A stretch of DNA of 64,000 bases, from NCBI GenBank assembly GCA_022376925.1, contig JAIOJX010000032.1, positions 295,854,897-295,918,896 on the forward strand. Reading direction: 5' to 3'. Position 1 is the first letter of the stretch; each line of letters begins with the position of its first letter. The DNA comes from Tragulus kanchil. Lineage: Eukaryota; Chordata; Mammalia; Artiodactyla; Tragulidae. Below the pieces are notes generated by a model, which made no database searches, had not been told where the DNA came from, and saw only the letters and a program-made list of their open reading frames with translations. The position numbers and the translations under genes are program-made. Shown piece after piece: positions 1 through 52,984 of this stretch.

Positions 1-121
1 TTATTGTCCTATATTGCCATTAATTTTTTTCTAATTTTTATTTTACTTTTTACTTTTACAGAGTTTTGTTGTTTACAAATATGTATGATCCTCTGATTTT
101 TTTTGTCCTGACTTATTCATT

Positions 122-188
122 TATTTTATTAAAGTGTAATTGATTTACAATATGTTAATTTCTGCCCTACAGCAACATGACTTAGTTA

Positions 189-227
<39 letters not shown>

Positions 228-242
228 TTTTTCATATCCTTT
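122..242 (-). repeat. L1 3'-end fragment with TA/TG microsatellite
   Basis: Antisense artiodactyl L1 3' end (attgatttacaatatgtt, then tacagcaacatgactta), followed by a TA-rich simple repeat at about 187-225. The first 120 bases are AT-rich intron with nothing recognisable. Confidence 0.6.
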
Positions 243-433
243 TTTAAAAATAAGCTATTTTATTAATTTATTTGGCTGCATTGGGTCTTAGTTGCTGTGT
301 GCAGGATCTTTCATTGTGGCATGAGAGTTTAGTTGCCTTGCAGCATGTGGGATCTTAGTTCCCTGACCATTGATCAGACCTGTGTCTCCTGCATTGAGAG
401 CAGTCTTAGCCACTGGACCACTAGGGAAGTCCC
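243..433 (-). mobile_element. tRNA-Glu-derived SINE, antisense
   Basis: Reads towards the element's reversed head ctagggaagtccc, with the typical ggctgcattgggtcttagt tail. Most of it recurs at 1381-1514 as part of a tandem duplication. Confidence 0.8.
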
Positions 434-480
434 AACATTTTGTATTGGGGTAAATTTTTACTAATTTTAAAAATTACAGA

Positions 481-605
481 GGTTTCCCTGGTGGTCCAGT
501 GGTTAAGATGCTGCACTTCCACCAGCAGGGGGTGTGGGTTCAATCCCTGGTTGGGGAACTAAGATCCCACATGTGGCACAATGCAGCCAAAAACCATAAA
601 CAAAA
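481..605 (+). mobile_element. tRNA-Glu-derived SINE
   Basis: Begins ggtttccctggtggtccag and carries a tRNA-like box B (ggttcaatccctgg). A second copy at 1562-1686 lies within D1. Confidence 0.85.
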
Positions 606-680
606 CTTCTTAAGTCCTCAGATCACTGTATTTCTTAGATTCATTTCCCAGAAGGAAACTGAGTCGCGAGGTAGGAGCAT

Positions 681-870
681 GGGACTTCCCTGGTGGTCCA
701 GTGGTTAAGAATCTGCGTTGCAGTGTGGGGGCCTCAGATTTGAGCACTGCTCGGGGAACTGGGGTCCCACATGCCACAGAGCAACTAGAGGTCCATGGGC
801 AGCAATGCAAGATCCCATGTGCCACAATTAAGATCTGACACAGCTGAATAACTAAATATTTTAAAAAATA
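681..870 (+). mobile_element. tRNA-Glu-derived SINE
   Basis: Head gggacttccctggtggtcca, ending in an A-rich tail near 860. The copy at 1762-1951 is part of D1. Confidence 0.8.
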
Positions 871-1148
871 GAAAGGAAGTAGGAGCATTTCCAAGGCTCT
901 CAATATATATTGCCATATGCTTCCTACAAAGTTTGTGTAAGAGTGGCTTCCCATTGTATAGCCAGTTGAGAAACAGAGCCAGGGTCCCCCCAGGTCCACC
1001 TAAGGAGTCATTTAGATGGACAGGATTACAGGTCACATCTTGTCATTTCCAGGACATGTGATTCCTTGCTTGACTTACTCTGCCTCTGTGGGTCTCCTCT
1101 TCTGTTAAGAAAACCACGAAGGTCTGTCTACAGTTCAGACCGTTCTAG

Positions 1149-1376
<228 letters not shown>

Positions 1377-2229
1377 TAGTTGCAGGATCTTTCATTGTGG
1401 CATGAGAGTTTAGTTGCCTTGCAGCATGTGGGATCTTAGTTCCCTGACCATTGATCAGACCTGTGTCTCCTGCATTGAGAGCAGTCTTAGCCACTGGACC
1501 ACTAGGGAAGTCCCAACATTTTGTATTGGGGTAAATTTTTACTAATTTTAAAAATTACAGAGGTTTCCCTGGTGGTCCAGTGGTTAAGATGCTGCACTTC
1601 CACCAGCAGGGGGTGTGGGTTCAATCCCTGGTTGGGGAACTAAGATCCCACATGTGGCACAATGCAGCCAAAAACCATAAACAAAACTTCTTAAGTCCTC
1701 AGATCACTGTATTTCTTAGATTCATTTCCCAGAAGGAAACTGAGTCGCGAGGTAGGAGCATGGGACTTCCCTGGTGGTCCAGTGGTTAAGAATCTGCGTT
1801 GCAGTGTGGGGGCCTCAGATTTGAGCACTGCTCGGGGAACTGGGGTCCCACATGCCACAGAGCAACTAGAGGTCCATGGGCAGCAATGCAAGATCCCATG
1901 TGCCACAATTAAGATCTGACACAGCTGAATAACTAAATATTTTAAAAAATAGAAAGGAAGTAGGAGCATTTCCAAGGCTCTCAATATATATTGCCATATG
2001 CTTCCTACAAAGTTTGTGTAAGAGTGGCTTCCCATTGTATAGCCAGTTGAGAAACAGAGCCAGGGTCCCCCCAGGTCCACCTAAGGAGTCATTTAGATGG
2101 ACAGGATTACAGGTCACATCTTGTCATTTCCAGGACATGTGATTCCTTGCTTGACTTACTCTGCCTCTGTGGGTCTCCTCTTCTGTTAAGAAAACCACGA
2201 AGGTCTGTCTACAGTTCAGACCGTTCTAG

Positions 2230-42420
<40,191 letters not shown>

Positions 42421-42600
42421 CAACCAAATCTCGATGTACATAGATCTTATTTCTTGTTTGTCAGCCTCTGACCATCTGTAAATATAAAGCTGTTAGTTTC
42501 GTTATACCATTTGTAAATTTTTACCCATATCTATTAATATTTAAATAAATGCTTAGGGTGACAGCTCTGGTTTTTAAAATAAACATTTTCTTTTGAAACA
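42421..42600 (+). terminator. BLM: BLM 3' UTR with two polyadenylation signals
   Basis: AATAAA occurs at 42544-42549 and 42578-42583, about 125 and 160 nt after the stop codon. The human BLM 3' UTR is also short, so transcription probably ends near 42,600. Confidence 0.75.
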
Positions 42601-42700
42601 CATGCACGATTTGCTGCCGCTGCAAGCAAGTTGTGGCCGTTGTTTCTCAGAACCTCTGAAGGAGCAGCTGAATCATCTCGAGGAGAGAAATCTTAAGCAC

Positions 42701-42774
42701 AGCACAAAACACAGATGCCAAAGGAAAAGACTCGAACAGCACGAAACACAGAAGCCAAAGGAAAAGACTCTAAT
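42701..42774 (+). repeat. Two-unit 37-bp minisatellite
   Basis: 42701-42737 and 42738-42774 are 37-nt direct repeats differing at a few positions (agatgccaaaggaaaagact against agaagccaaaggaaaagact). Not in a recognised gene. Confidence 0.85.
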
Positions 42775-42859
42775 GGCTTAGTGTGAAACTGTAAAACTTT
42801 TTGTAAGAGATGACATACACAAAATTAAGACACAAATGACAAGAGAAAAAAGGGAAGAA

Positions 42860-43055
42860 AATACAAAACTCAGGATTCATGTCGTAATATATAAAGAGTA
42901 TCTATAAATCATTAAGAAGAAATAAGACAAGCTAGTAGAAAAATGAGCAAAGGATATGAATAAGCTGTTCTCGGAAGAGGAAATGCAAACAGCCCACAAA
43001 TATGTGAAAAATGCTCAATCTCCCTCGTTAAAAACATCAATTAGAACATTGAAGT
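42860..43055 (+). mobile_element. L1 ORF2 3' fragment
   Basis: aaaatgagcaaaggatatga, cacaaatatgtgaaaaatgc and aaacatcaattagaac resemble the end of L1 ORF2, degenerate. Confidence 0.65.
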
Positions 43056-44751
43056 GCAACAACAAGATGCCCTTCTTTTGCCTAGGAAATTGTCAGCCCT
43101 AGAAAATAACCCAAATATGGGGTCCATGAGAGAAGGGTTACCCGGTCTTCCTTTAGCATCAAGGCCCTCTCTGAACTGGCTGATCAGCCAGAAGTCCTAC
43201 ACTGAGATTTTGGCAACACTTTTCCAAGTTCCGGTCAGACCCTCAGTTTTGGAGACTTTTCTCAGCTGTCATGTAACCTTGGGACACCTGTTTGGTACCC
43301 TACTTCTTGACCTCCATCAGGAGGCTAGAGCTGGGAACCCCTTGCCTGGGCCAAACATGTTAAAGACGGAGCTAACTGGAAGTCTGTGGCCTTGGCCTGG
43401 AGACGGTGCCGAGGCCGACCCCGCACCCACCCCGAGGGGCCACCTTTGGAGCTGCGTGCCTACCCCCTGCCTTGACTGCCACTGGGGGCCTTGGGGAGGA
43501 GACTGGTCTGACAAGCTGCCGAGAACCCTGCGCTGTTACTTCCAGATGCCACCCAGAGCTGACGTTTTCAGAAACCACCTTTCCAGCAAGCCCCGACTCT
43601 GGTGGCCAGAAGAACCTCCTCAAGGTTGAGGAGACGCAGTGGAGGACAAAGTAGCCAGCGATCCAGGCTGCTGGGTTCGTGTCACAGGCCTGAGGTCATG
43701 GTAGAGGGCTGGCCATGCCCAGGGTCGCCCGGCAGGAGGCCGCACCTTCCATCTGCAGCAGCTCTGGCTTCTGTGACAGAGGGCCAGCCTCCATGCACTC
43801 TAGGCTACTTCCCAGCTTTGACCTCACTCATTCATTCATCCCTTAACTGGGTGCCTCTTCTGCCCAGGCTGTGAGCTAATTGTCTCCTCAGCAGTGCCTA
43901 CTCTGCCTCCTGTGACTCTCCAGGACATTGAGTTGGGGGAGGAAGGCAGGCGAAGGCGGAGGCTGGGAGCCCTGGATTGAATGCAGAGGCTGTGAGAGGG
44001 CAGCACCACCCACAGCCCTGTCACCAAGCACAGAGGAGGATCTCCACTCCTGCAGGAATCTGGGGCCTGGAGACCTCAGGCTATCCTGGGGTCAAGTGGT
44101 AGAGGCAGGCCCCACACCCACCTCTTTCAAAACGCTGGGTGGGAGCAGGCTCTGGTACTTTTTACAGTCCCCAGGAGCAGTCACAGGAAAAGCAGGCAGC
44201 CTCATTTAATTCAGCCTCTAGCCATCTTTCTGAACCTCCCAGAAAACACACCCGTGTCCAAACTGGGCAATCTCAGAGGACAGAAGCACAGGATTTCTCT
44301 GAACCAAAACTGGGACCTCTGGCAGAAAGACAAGAGATAGCAAAGCCCCTCCAGGACAAGTGCTATGAGGAGTCCTCCGTGAGCCCCAAGTTACCACCGC
44401 CTGGGGGGAGAGGAGGGAACAAGTCCACAAAGGAGCTCCAGCCTAGGACCAGGTAGGCCTGAGGGTACAGGTACAGGTTGACCTGAGGGCGGGGGCCAGG
44501 CTGGGGCCTCACTATCACCCCGCAGGAAGGCACAGAGAAGATGGGAGTCAGACTGCAGCTGTGCACATACCTTCCCAGCCCTTCTTCCTTGATGAGAACT
44601 CGCTCCAGAGAGCTGAAAGCTCCTTGCTTACCTCCAAGAATGGGGAGCTCTCTACTTGACTGGAAGAGAACTAGCATGGGGAGCCCCATCTAGGCCAGAG
44701 GCTGTTGGGGCATTTCACATAATTTAATTCACTCCTTAAATCCCTCAACTC
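43056..44751 (+). other. GC-rich intergenic DNA, no repeat
   Basis: Unique sequence downstream of BLM. It contains a 191-codon plus-strand open frame (43054-43629) that starts at GTG; its first ATG is at codon 22. Its product resembles no family I know, and it is probably a chance frame in GC-rich DNA. Confidence 0.45.
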
Positions 44752-44985
44752 CAGTACTTTGGCCACCAGATGCGAAGAGCTGACTCTGGAAAAGACTTCG
44801 ATGCTGGGAAGGACTGAGGTCAGGAGGAAAAGGGGGTGACAAGATGAGATGGTTAGACAACATCACTACCTCAATGGACATGAGTTTGAGCACACCTCAA
44901 GAGAGTGACGGACAGGAAGCCTGGTGTGCTGTAGCCCAGGGGATCGCAGAGTCAGACTCGAGGGAGCAACTGACCAGCCCTAGGA
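44752..44985 (+). mobile_element. BovB-like (RTE) 3' fragment
   Basis: gaagagctgactctggaaaa, acctcaatggacatgagttt and gcagagtcagactcgaggga match the BovB 3' region. Confidence 0.75.
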
Positions 44986-47900
44986 GGCAGGCACACAGTA
45001 CTGCCTTCCCTATGCAGAAACTGAAATTCAGAGAAGTTATGTAATTACCCAAATGCATACAGCTTGGAAGTGCTAGTAAGTAGGGTAACATATGTCTCAG
45101 TTTGCCCCGAGGAGTCCCAGTTGGCATCTGCTGCCCTGGTGTAATAATTAAAAGAGCTCCCTTTCATTCTTGAAAGTGCTCTAGTTTAGATGCTAAATTA
45201 TAAGGAATCCAGGTCTATGCTCCTTCCCTGGACAATCCAGCCTCCTTGCCCAGCCCCATTTTTCCCATCCAAAGCCCCACGGGCCACCTGCTTAAAACTT
45301 CAGACCCTAGGGCAGGCTCTGGGCACTGAGGCTGCAGCGTCATCAGCCAGCACGGCTTAGCTGTGGTTTTTCTCCAGAAGAGGAAGCAGAGGCTGTGGTC
45401 TACAGCCCGGAACTGCTTGGAGACCCAGGGCCCCTCGGTGCTTGGAGTCTCGCAAAGTGCCCTCCCTGACCCTCCTGCTCTGAGCAGCAGCCTGGGTTGA
45501 TGGCAAGGGTGAGTCTCAGCAAACCCTGAGCTCCCACCCCGGAGGAAGCCTCAGCAGAGGGGCACTGGCACCCTAGCCCTAAGCAGAGGCCAGGGTGGAG
45601 ACCTCAAGAGGATCTACTTCTCCCTTGGGGCAGCAGTCACGTCCCCTGCGTGGTCTCAGACAGGACTTGGAGAAGCAGGCTTGTGGAATGCACTCAGGGA
45701 CCGAAGCCTCCACCGGCCCCTGCTAGGTGCTCCAGGCCATGGCCCCAGTCCATGTTGGCTAGGCATCAAGGGCTCGATTTCTGTGGTTGTGCCAGGCTTC
45801 ACCAGAGCTGCTCAGACAAGCACCATTGGCTTTTAGAAATCTGCTTTTCAAAAACCACTCATTCTCCTGTCCTCTCCACCCAAAGAATGCCTTTCCTCAG
45901 CTAGACCCATGTTCCCTGTTGACAAGAAAGGAGGGAGGGAACAAAATCTCACAGAGGCTGGAGTGGCCTGCGGGGCCCCCATTCTGGGCAGAGGACAGGA
46001 CAAGAGTCTGGTCAGAAGCCAGGACTGAGTCCACAGAACCCCGGGAAGGAGAGGTGTTTCCCCAGCGTGGGGGGGGGGTGGTGGTGTCAGAGGTCGTGTC
46101 CCCGCTGCTCGGAGGTGTGAGCACAAGGGCTTGGGTGTCAGCTGAGTGGACCCACCATCCCACCGACAGTGTGGTGACTGTCGGTGACTTGGGTGGGCCC
46201 TCGGCTGACTCATGATGCAGGAGCCACCCCAGCGGGCCTCTTGTGGGTTCCCCCCCACGTGGCTTGTCCTTGGCCCAGGAACTCAGCCCCTGCCAGTAGC
46301 CTTGAACCCCCAAAGAGGTAGGGGGCCCCTGCCCAGGGCTGGGTGGAAGCAGAGCACACAGGTCCCCCTACGGGCAGGAACGAGCCGCGCACCTCAGGGG
46401 ACACGACTCAGCATCAGGGCCCAGCGGCCTTCATTGCCCTCGGAGGCGGTCTGAAAGCCCAGCCTGGAAGGAGGCATGTCTGAGAAAAGAGCCCCGCAGC
46501 TGGAGTGCTCCTCACACCCAGCACCCCTCCCCAGCAAGGGCCCCCGACCATCTCGTGATCTGAGGGACAAGGAACCCTGCTAACCTCAAGACGGAAGTGT
46601 GAATGTCTGTGGCAGCAGTGGTTTGACAGTTCCAGCCGAGAGCAGGCTGCCTCCCCCAGCCCCACAGGCCTGCCACCTGCAGCTGCACACGCTCCACCAC
46701 GGGGAACCACTGTGTCCACTCATCACTACCGGTCCTTGCTCCCAACCCAGCAGCCCTGCTCCCTTCACACTCACTGGGTGAGATTTTTGAGCCCCGTGGC
46801 CTTCCTGAGCCTCAGCTTCTCATCTGCATCGGCAATGCAGCAGCTGACCCTGCTGCTTGAAGTGGTCGGAGGTCCAGTCGAAATCTGCTGGTCCAAACCC
46901 AGAGACCCCAGCATGGCCGTGACCCTCGGCAAGGTCACAGTCAGAGAGGGAAGCCGCGATTACTCACCACAAGGGAAGGAGAGAAGCAGTGGGAGCCCCA
47001 GGGGAGACCTAGTCCAGCCTGGGGAGCCCAGGAAGTGAAGTTCAAGCCGTGGAGAATGAGGAGAAATTCGGGAGGAGAAGCCCAGGGAACCACAGAGGTG
47101 AAGGCTGGAGGTGCAAGGAAGCCTGGCCTGAGAGGGGACCTCCCCGGCGTGAAGAGCTGAGGGAGGTGGACGAGCCAACTAAATGGTCCTGGCTGAGGAG
47201 CAAGGGACCTGTCCCTCGGGGAGGCTTTGAAGCCGGAGAAACATGGTCCCATTTGTCTTTGAAAAATGACTGACCACAGGGTCAGAAAAGGATTGAGGCA
47301 AGTGAAACCAGACACCAGGAGACAGACAGGAGGCCCTTGCTCACCCAGGAAGAGAAGTGGCTGTTTGGGGGGTAGGAGGTGGCCGGAGTAGCCAGATCCT
47401 TCTGGTCAAAGCGGGACTGGTGCGGGGACAGGGGCTGTCCCCATCCTTTGAAGACATCCCAGAGATGGCGCTCCTCATCAGGGACACCCGCAGACCCTGC
47501 CACTTCCAGGTAGAAAGATGCTTTGTTGCCTGAGGGATCAGTTCAGAAGCCCCTGGCCCATAATCTGAGATGGACGGGGTCTGCACAGGGATGCAGGTGA
47601 CGGTGGTCCACCCAACCCATGCTGCCTCCTCCGAGCTTGGCAAATCATCCTCAAAGGCCACATCAGCACCCCACCGACAAAGCCAGCTGTGTTGATTTAT
47701 TTTTTGTATTTAAGAGTACGTGATGAACACTCTTGCTTTTTGACCTAAAAAGTCAACCACCATCCATTCCTGAGGAGTCCCATTGCTTTGCTGTAAATCC
47801 CTGTCCCCTGTGGCCCAGCCTTGGACCCTGGGTCCCTCCTGGTCCACAGGAAGGGCCGTGTCGTAAGGCATAGCCGGCTTGGCGCTGACATCTTAAATGA

Positions 47901-48104
47901 CAGCTCCTTTTAGTTCAGTTTTGTTTTTTTAAAAGCAGTCTATAGAACAACATGCCTACTAAAGATTTTGTCACTTTATCTGTGTGTGTGTGTGTGTGTT
48001 TAGATACAGGACTGTTCACCAAAATATTAACAGTTGGTAGGACTGACATGGCATTTCCTTCTCTGAATTGCTTGACTTAAAAAAAAAAAAAAGTATCTTT
48101 TTTT
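44986..48104 (+). other. Repeat-poor intergenic block
   Basis: About 3 kb of GC-rich unique DNA with many overlapping short frames on both strands, none convincing. A (TG)n run lies at 47981-47999 and a G-run near 46069. Could hold distal regulatory DNA or a non-coding transcript, but nothing in the sequence proves it. Confidence 0.4.
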
Positions 48105-48362
48105 TTTCCCCTAGTTTTGAGACTTTTCTTATTTATTTATGGCTATGCTGGGTCTTTGTTGCTGCAGGGGCTGTTCTCTAGTTCCAGCGAGCAGGGGGCT
48201 ACTCCACTTGTGGTGTGCAGGTGGCTTCTCATTGCGGCGGCTTCTCTTGTTGCAGAGCACAGGCTCTAGGCACAGCGTGTTGACTCAGCGCCCCGGCTCT
48301 AGAGCCCAGGCTTAGCAGTTGTGACACACGGGCTTAGCTGCTCCCCGGCTTGCAGGACCTTC
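48105..48362 (-). mobile_element. tRNA-Glu SINE (long form), antisense
   Basis: tggctatgctgggtctttgt to cttgcaggaccttccagcct; its head end is lost. Confidence 0.75.
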
Positions 48363-48621
48363 CAGCCTGCTGGATCTTAGAATCTTGCTGCCACTGGGCA
48401 CTGCCAGGCCTGAGTGGACGCTCCCCCTTCATGGCTTCTGTTGGCTTCACCAGGACGAGTGAAAGTTGCCTTCCACAAGGCCTCCGTATTCACGTAAGTT
48501 TCCTTTTGTATGTGTGCATTGATGGGTTTGGTTATTAGTGTCTTCCTGGTTCTCAGAGAGTGAGCCAATTCCCACACTTACTGATCTGAAGACACGTCAT
48601 GCACTAAGATAGTACCACAAG

Positions 48622-48920
48622 GCTTCCCTGGTAAAAGATCTTCCTGCTGGTACAGGAGACATAGGTTCAATCCCTGGTCCGGAAGATCCCACGCATCACA
48701 GGGCAGCTACGTGCATGCACCTCAACTATGGAGCCTGTGGTCTAGAGCAGGGGAGCTGCAACTACTGAAGCCCAGGTGCCCTAGAGCCCATGCTTTGCAA
48801 CAAGAGAAGCCACCACAGTGAGAGGCCCACACACTGCAACTAGAGAGTAGCCCCTGCTTACCTCAACTGGAGAAACGCCTGCACAGCAATGAAGAGTAAG
48901 CCCAGCCAGCCAAAAAATAC
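48622..48920 (+). mobile_element. tRNA-Glu SINE (long form)
   Basis: ggcttccctggtaaaagatc head, ggttcaatccctggtccgg, agcccatgctttgcaacaag body and cagccagccaaaaa tail. 48921-49374 is unique intergenic DNA. Confidence 0.85.
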
Positions 48921-49374
48921 ACACAATTATGTATTAAGAAAAGATGAGTACAACCACCGGCATCTGTTTCCAGCTCCCTGTTCCAGCCCTTGCATCTGGA
49001 GTTCACTATCCTGTGGGGAAGGCTTCGGGGAGAACCAAGATGCATGGAGGGCTTGGAATTCAATCTTTAATCATCGAAGCCTACGTTGCACAGCTTCCTC
49101 CCAGCGGAGAAGGTAGAAGCCGGGGGCAGTGGCTCTTGAAGCTTCAGCAGCCCTGGAGGGCTGGGGAAAGCAGAGTTTCTGATTCAGAAATGGTCTTAGG
49201 TTGAAGTGCCTGCATTTCTAACAAGCTCACTGCTGAGGCCATGGGCCACCCCGGCCCACATATTTAGAACTACTGGCCTCGGGCAGAGAGAAAAGCACCA
49301 GGGGTCAGCCCTCAGGGTGAATACAACCTTTGGCTGCTGGGAATGTAGCTTTGGGCCTTGAGCAAGGCAACTCT

Positions 49375-49870
49375 CTCTTATTTATCTGTTTAGGCTGTGC
49401 TCGGTCTTCATTGCTATGCCGGGATTTCTCTAGTTGTGGCGATGGCTTCTCTAGTTTCAAAGCACAGGCTCTAGGTGCATAGTCTCAGTAGCTGCAACAC
49501 ATGGGCTTAATTTCTCCGAGGTATGTGGGATCTTCCTATACCAAGGGTCAAACCTGTGTCCCTTGCATTGACAAGTGAACTCTTTTTGCATTTTTCTCTT
49601 TTTTTGCCTCTAAGTCATCGTTTTATTTTTCATCCATCTTTATTCATTCGGCATGTGTGGGACTCCCATTGCAGTGGCCTCTTCTGGGGCATGTGCCCCA
49701 GAGCACTGGCTCGTAATTGGACACACCAGCCCCGTCGCTCCTCGGCATGTGGGATCTTCCCGGGCCAGGGATCAAACCAGAGCCCCTTGCACTGCAAAGC
49801 AGACTCTTTACCCACTGGGCCACCAGGGAAGCCAAGCGAACTCTTATCTACTGGATAACCAGGGATGTCC
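49375..49870 (-). mobile_element. SINE split by a second SINE, both antisense
   Basis: The outer element (49375-49584 and 49846-49870) is interrupted by a CHR-type SINE (about 49585-49833). The insertion is framed by 12-nt duplications aagtgaactctt (49573-49584) and aagcgaactctt (49834-49845). Confidence 0.82.
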
Positions 49871-51851
49871 AAGGCAGCCTCTTTCACCTGTGGTATCCCA
49901 TCCAATGTCAGCTGAACCTGTCAGGTGGGCTGGAAGCTCTAAAAACCTAGAAGGTGTTTAGGAATGCGTGGGTGGAACAACCTTGCTTGGTGAAAGCCCT
50001 TTGCAGGAAGGGATCTGGCATCATGAAAAATCACCTCCACACCCAAGTCTGGAGGAGCTTTCCTGGTGGTTCAGATGGTAAAGAATCTGCCTGCAAATGC
50101 AAGAGACCTGGGTTCAATCCCTGGATCAGGAAGATCCCCTGGAGAAGGAAATGGAAAGCCACTGCAGTATTCTTGCTGGGGAAATCCCACAGACAGAGGA
50201 GCCTGGTGGGCTACAGTCCATGGCGTCATGAAGAGTCTGATATAACTGAGCAACTAACATGACACTTTAACCCAAGCACACCATCAACAGAGAGAGAGTC
50301 AGGAATGTGACTTTCCACGTGTGCTTTGCAGAGAGCAGTGGAGGTAAATGGAACCTTACAAGCGCTGGAAAGGAGTGTAAATTGACATTCCCCAGACTTC
50401 GCCAGCCTGTGGGGTCAACTGAGGTCACATCACCACCCAAGTTTGAGGGGGTGGGATTCTGTCTCCCTGCCAAACCAGGCAGACATTTCATGATACAGTC
50501 CGTCAGGGACTTGAGATAGGGGGCTGGGGGTGCCAACTTGCTGCAGAGCTTTTCCAGAACACTGTCATTTCAGCGTCCACTTAGAGCCTGCTCTCCTTGC
50601 CTTGAGCCCCCAACATCCAAAGCCTCATGGATGGGGCCAGCCCTCCGCCACCCCCCTGGCCGGCTGTGTTTCATCTTCACCTAAGAAAGGTAGCTCAGTA
50701 GTACAGATTCTGCCTAACATGCAGGAGACCACACTTCAGTCCCTCTTTATTCATTCGGCATGTGTGGGACTCCCATTGCAGTGGCCTCTTCTGGGGCATG
50801 TGCCCCAGAGCACTGGCTCGTAATTGGACACACCAGCCCCGTCGCTCCTCGGCATGTGGGATCTTCCCGGGCCAGGGATCAAACCAGAGCCCCTTGCACT
50901 GCAAAGCAGACTCTTTACCCACTGGGCCACCAGGGAAGCCAAGCGAACTCTTATCTACTGGATAACCAGGGATGTCCAAGGCAGCCTCTTTCACCTGTGG
51001 TATCCCATCCAATGTCAGCTGAACCTGTCAGGTGGGCTGGAAGCTCTAAAAACCTAGAAGGTGTTTAGGAATGCGTGGGTGGAACAACCTTGCTTGGTGA
51101 AAGCCCTTTGCAGGAAGGGATCTGGCATCATGAAAAATCACCTCCACACCCAAGTCTGGAGGAGCTTTCCTGGTGGTTCAGATGGTAAAGAATCTGCCTG
51201 CAAATGCAAGAGACCTGGGTTCAATCCCTGGATCAGGAAGATCCCCTGGAGAAGGAAATGGAAAGCCACTGCAGTATTCTTGCTGGGGAAATCCCACAGA
51301 CAGAGGAGCCTGGTGGGCTACAGTCCATGGCGTCATGAAGAGTCTGATATAACTGAGCAACTAACATGACACTTTAACCCAAGCACACCATCAACAGAGA
51401 GAGAGTCAGGAATGTGACTTTCCACGTGTGCTTTGCAGAGAGCAGTGGAGGTAAATGGAACCTTACAAGCGCTGGAAAGGAGTGTAAATTGACATTCCCC
51501 AGACTTCGCCAGCCTGTGGGGTCAACTGAGGTCACATCACCACCCAAGTTTGAGGGGGTGGGATTCTGTCTCCCTGCCAAACCAGGCAGACATTTCATGA
51601 TACAGTCCGTCAGGGACTTGAGATAGGGGGCTGGGGGTGCCAACTTGCTGCAGAGCTTTTCCAGAACACTGTCATTTCAGCGTCCACTTAGAGCCTGCTC
51701 TCCTTGCCTTGAGCCCCCAACATCCAAAGCCTCATGGATGGGGCCAGCCCTCCGCCACCCCCCTGGCCGGCTGTGTTTCATCTTCACCTAAGAAAGGTAG
51801 CTCAGTAGTACAGATTCTGCCTAACATGCAGGAGACCACACTTCAGTCCCT
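49638..51851. repeat. Tandem duplication D12 (offset 1107 nt)
   Basis: 49638-50744 is followed directly by 50745-51851, essentially identical. The seam joins a SINE head to the middle of another SINE, which no natural insertion would produce. Confidence 0.94.
50056..50268 (+). mobile_element. Bov-tA
   Basis: gagctttcctggtggttcag to gatataactgagcaactaac. Copy at 51163-51375 (D12). Confidence 0.88.
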
Positions 51852-51980
51852 GGGTTGGGAAGCTCGCCAGAAGAGAATGGCTACCCACTCCAGAATTCTT
51901 GCCTGGACAGAGGAGCCTGGCGGGCTACAGTCCATGGGGTCGCAGAGAGTCCAACACAATTGAGTGACTAACACTTTCAT
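51792..51980 (+). mobile_element. Bov-tA
   Basis: gaaaggtagctcagtagtac to gtccaacacaattgagtgac. Only its first 60 bases appear in the upstream unit (50685-50744). 51981-52324 is unique intergenic DNA. Confidence 0.85.
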
Positions 51981-52324
51981 AAAGGAACCAAGACTGATGG
52001 TTCTGGAATTCGAGTGCTTGAGGTCAAAGACCAACTACAACATTTATGGTGTGACCTTGAGTAAGTTCCTTAACTTGTCTTTGTCTCCAAGTGATCATAA
52101 TACCATAACCCTATGAGACTGACTCATGAGGGTTTAATGAGACAGTGCGTAGTCAGCAGGGAGCGCAGAGCCTGGCACTTACTGAACACGAAACCATGGC
52201 ACTGTGGCATAGACACCCCCATGTCTGTGCTGTCTGTTGCATGTATCTGCAGAAGTGGATTGGCGAGACACTGGACCTAGCTCTCACTCAGCCAGCTCAG
52301 CCATTCTCAACCTGATTCTCCTTT

Positions 52325-52648
52325 TTTTTTTTTGGCTATTCTGGGTTTTCACTGCTGCCACAGCCTCTTCTCTAGTTGCAAGGAGTAGGGGCTACTCTTT
52401 AATTGAAGTGAGCAGGCTTCTTGTTGTGATGACTTCTCTTGTTGTGGAACTCAGGCTCTAGGGCACACGGGCTCAATAGTTGCGGCACATGGGCTCCATG
52501 GTTGCAGCTCCGAGGCTCTAGAGCACAGGCTACAGAGAGTGTGGCTCACGGGCTTCATTGCTCCACAGTGTGTGGGATCTTCTTAGATCAGGGATCGAAC
52601 CTGTGTCTCCTGCATTGGCAGACGAACTCTCACTGAGCCACCAGACCT
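52325..52648 (-). mobile_element. tRNA-Glu SINE (long form), antisense
   Basis: ggctattctgggttttcact to ctcactgagccaccaga; close relative of 34905-35223. Confidence 0.85.
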
Positions 52649-52984
52649 GATCTTTTTCTTGGTGGGGGGGCGGTTGCTGCTCTGGGTGTTCGTTGCTGCT
52701 CGTGGATAGCGTGTGAATCCTGTGGCGATGGCTTGTGCACCATGCTCCGGGAAGTACAGGAAGTCATCTTGTAGCAGGACCCCTGACCACATCAGACCTG
52801 GGAGCAGCCAGGGAGGGTGTGAGCACGTGGGATTCAGACTCAGCTGCTACAGCAGCAGACCTTGAACACATGACCACATATATGGGCTTCTTGACTCTAC
52901 AGCAAGCCCTGAAGGACTCAAGCTGGAGACTGATAACACCCAAGACACCCAGAGTGGTAGATTCAACTGCCCTGAGGGTCTTAG

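Noticed and set aside
481..500. tRNA genes suggested by tRNA-Glu-like heads and box B motifs across the window
   Set aside because: They are SINE promoters; bodies and tails are those of CHR and Bov-tA elements, and no complete tRNA fold is kept.
43054..43629. 191-codon plus-strand frame as a gene
   Set aside because: It begins at GTG; the first ATG is 22 codons in. I recognise no domain, splice context or promoter, and GC-rich DNA makes long frames likely.
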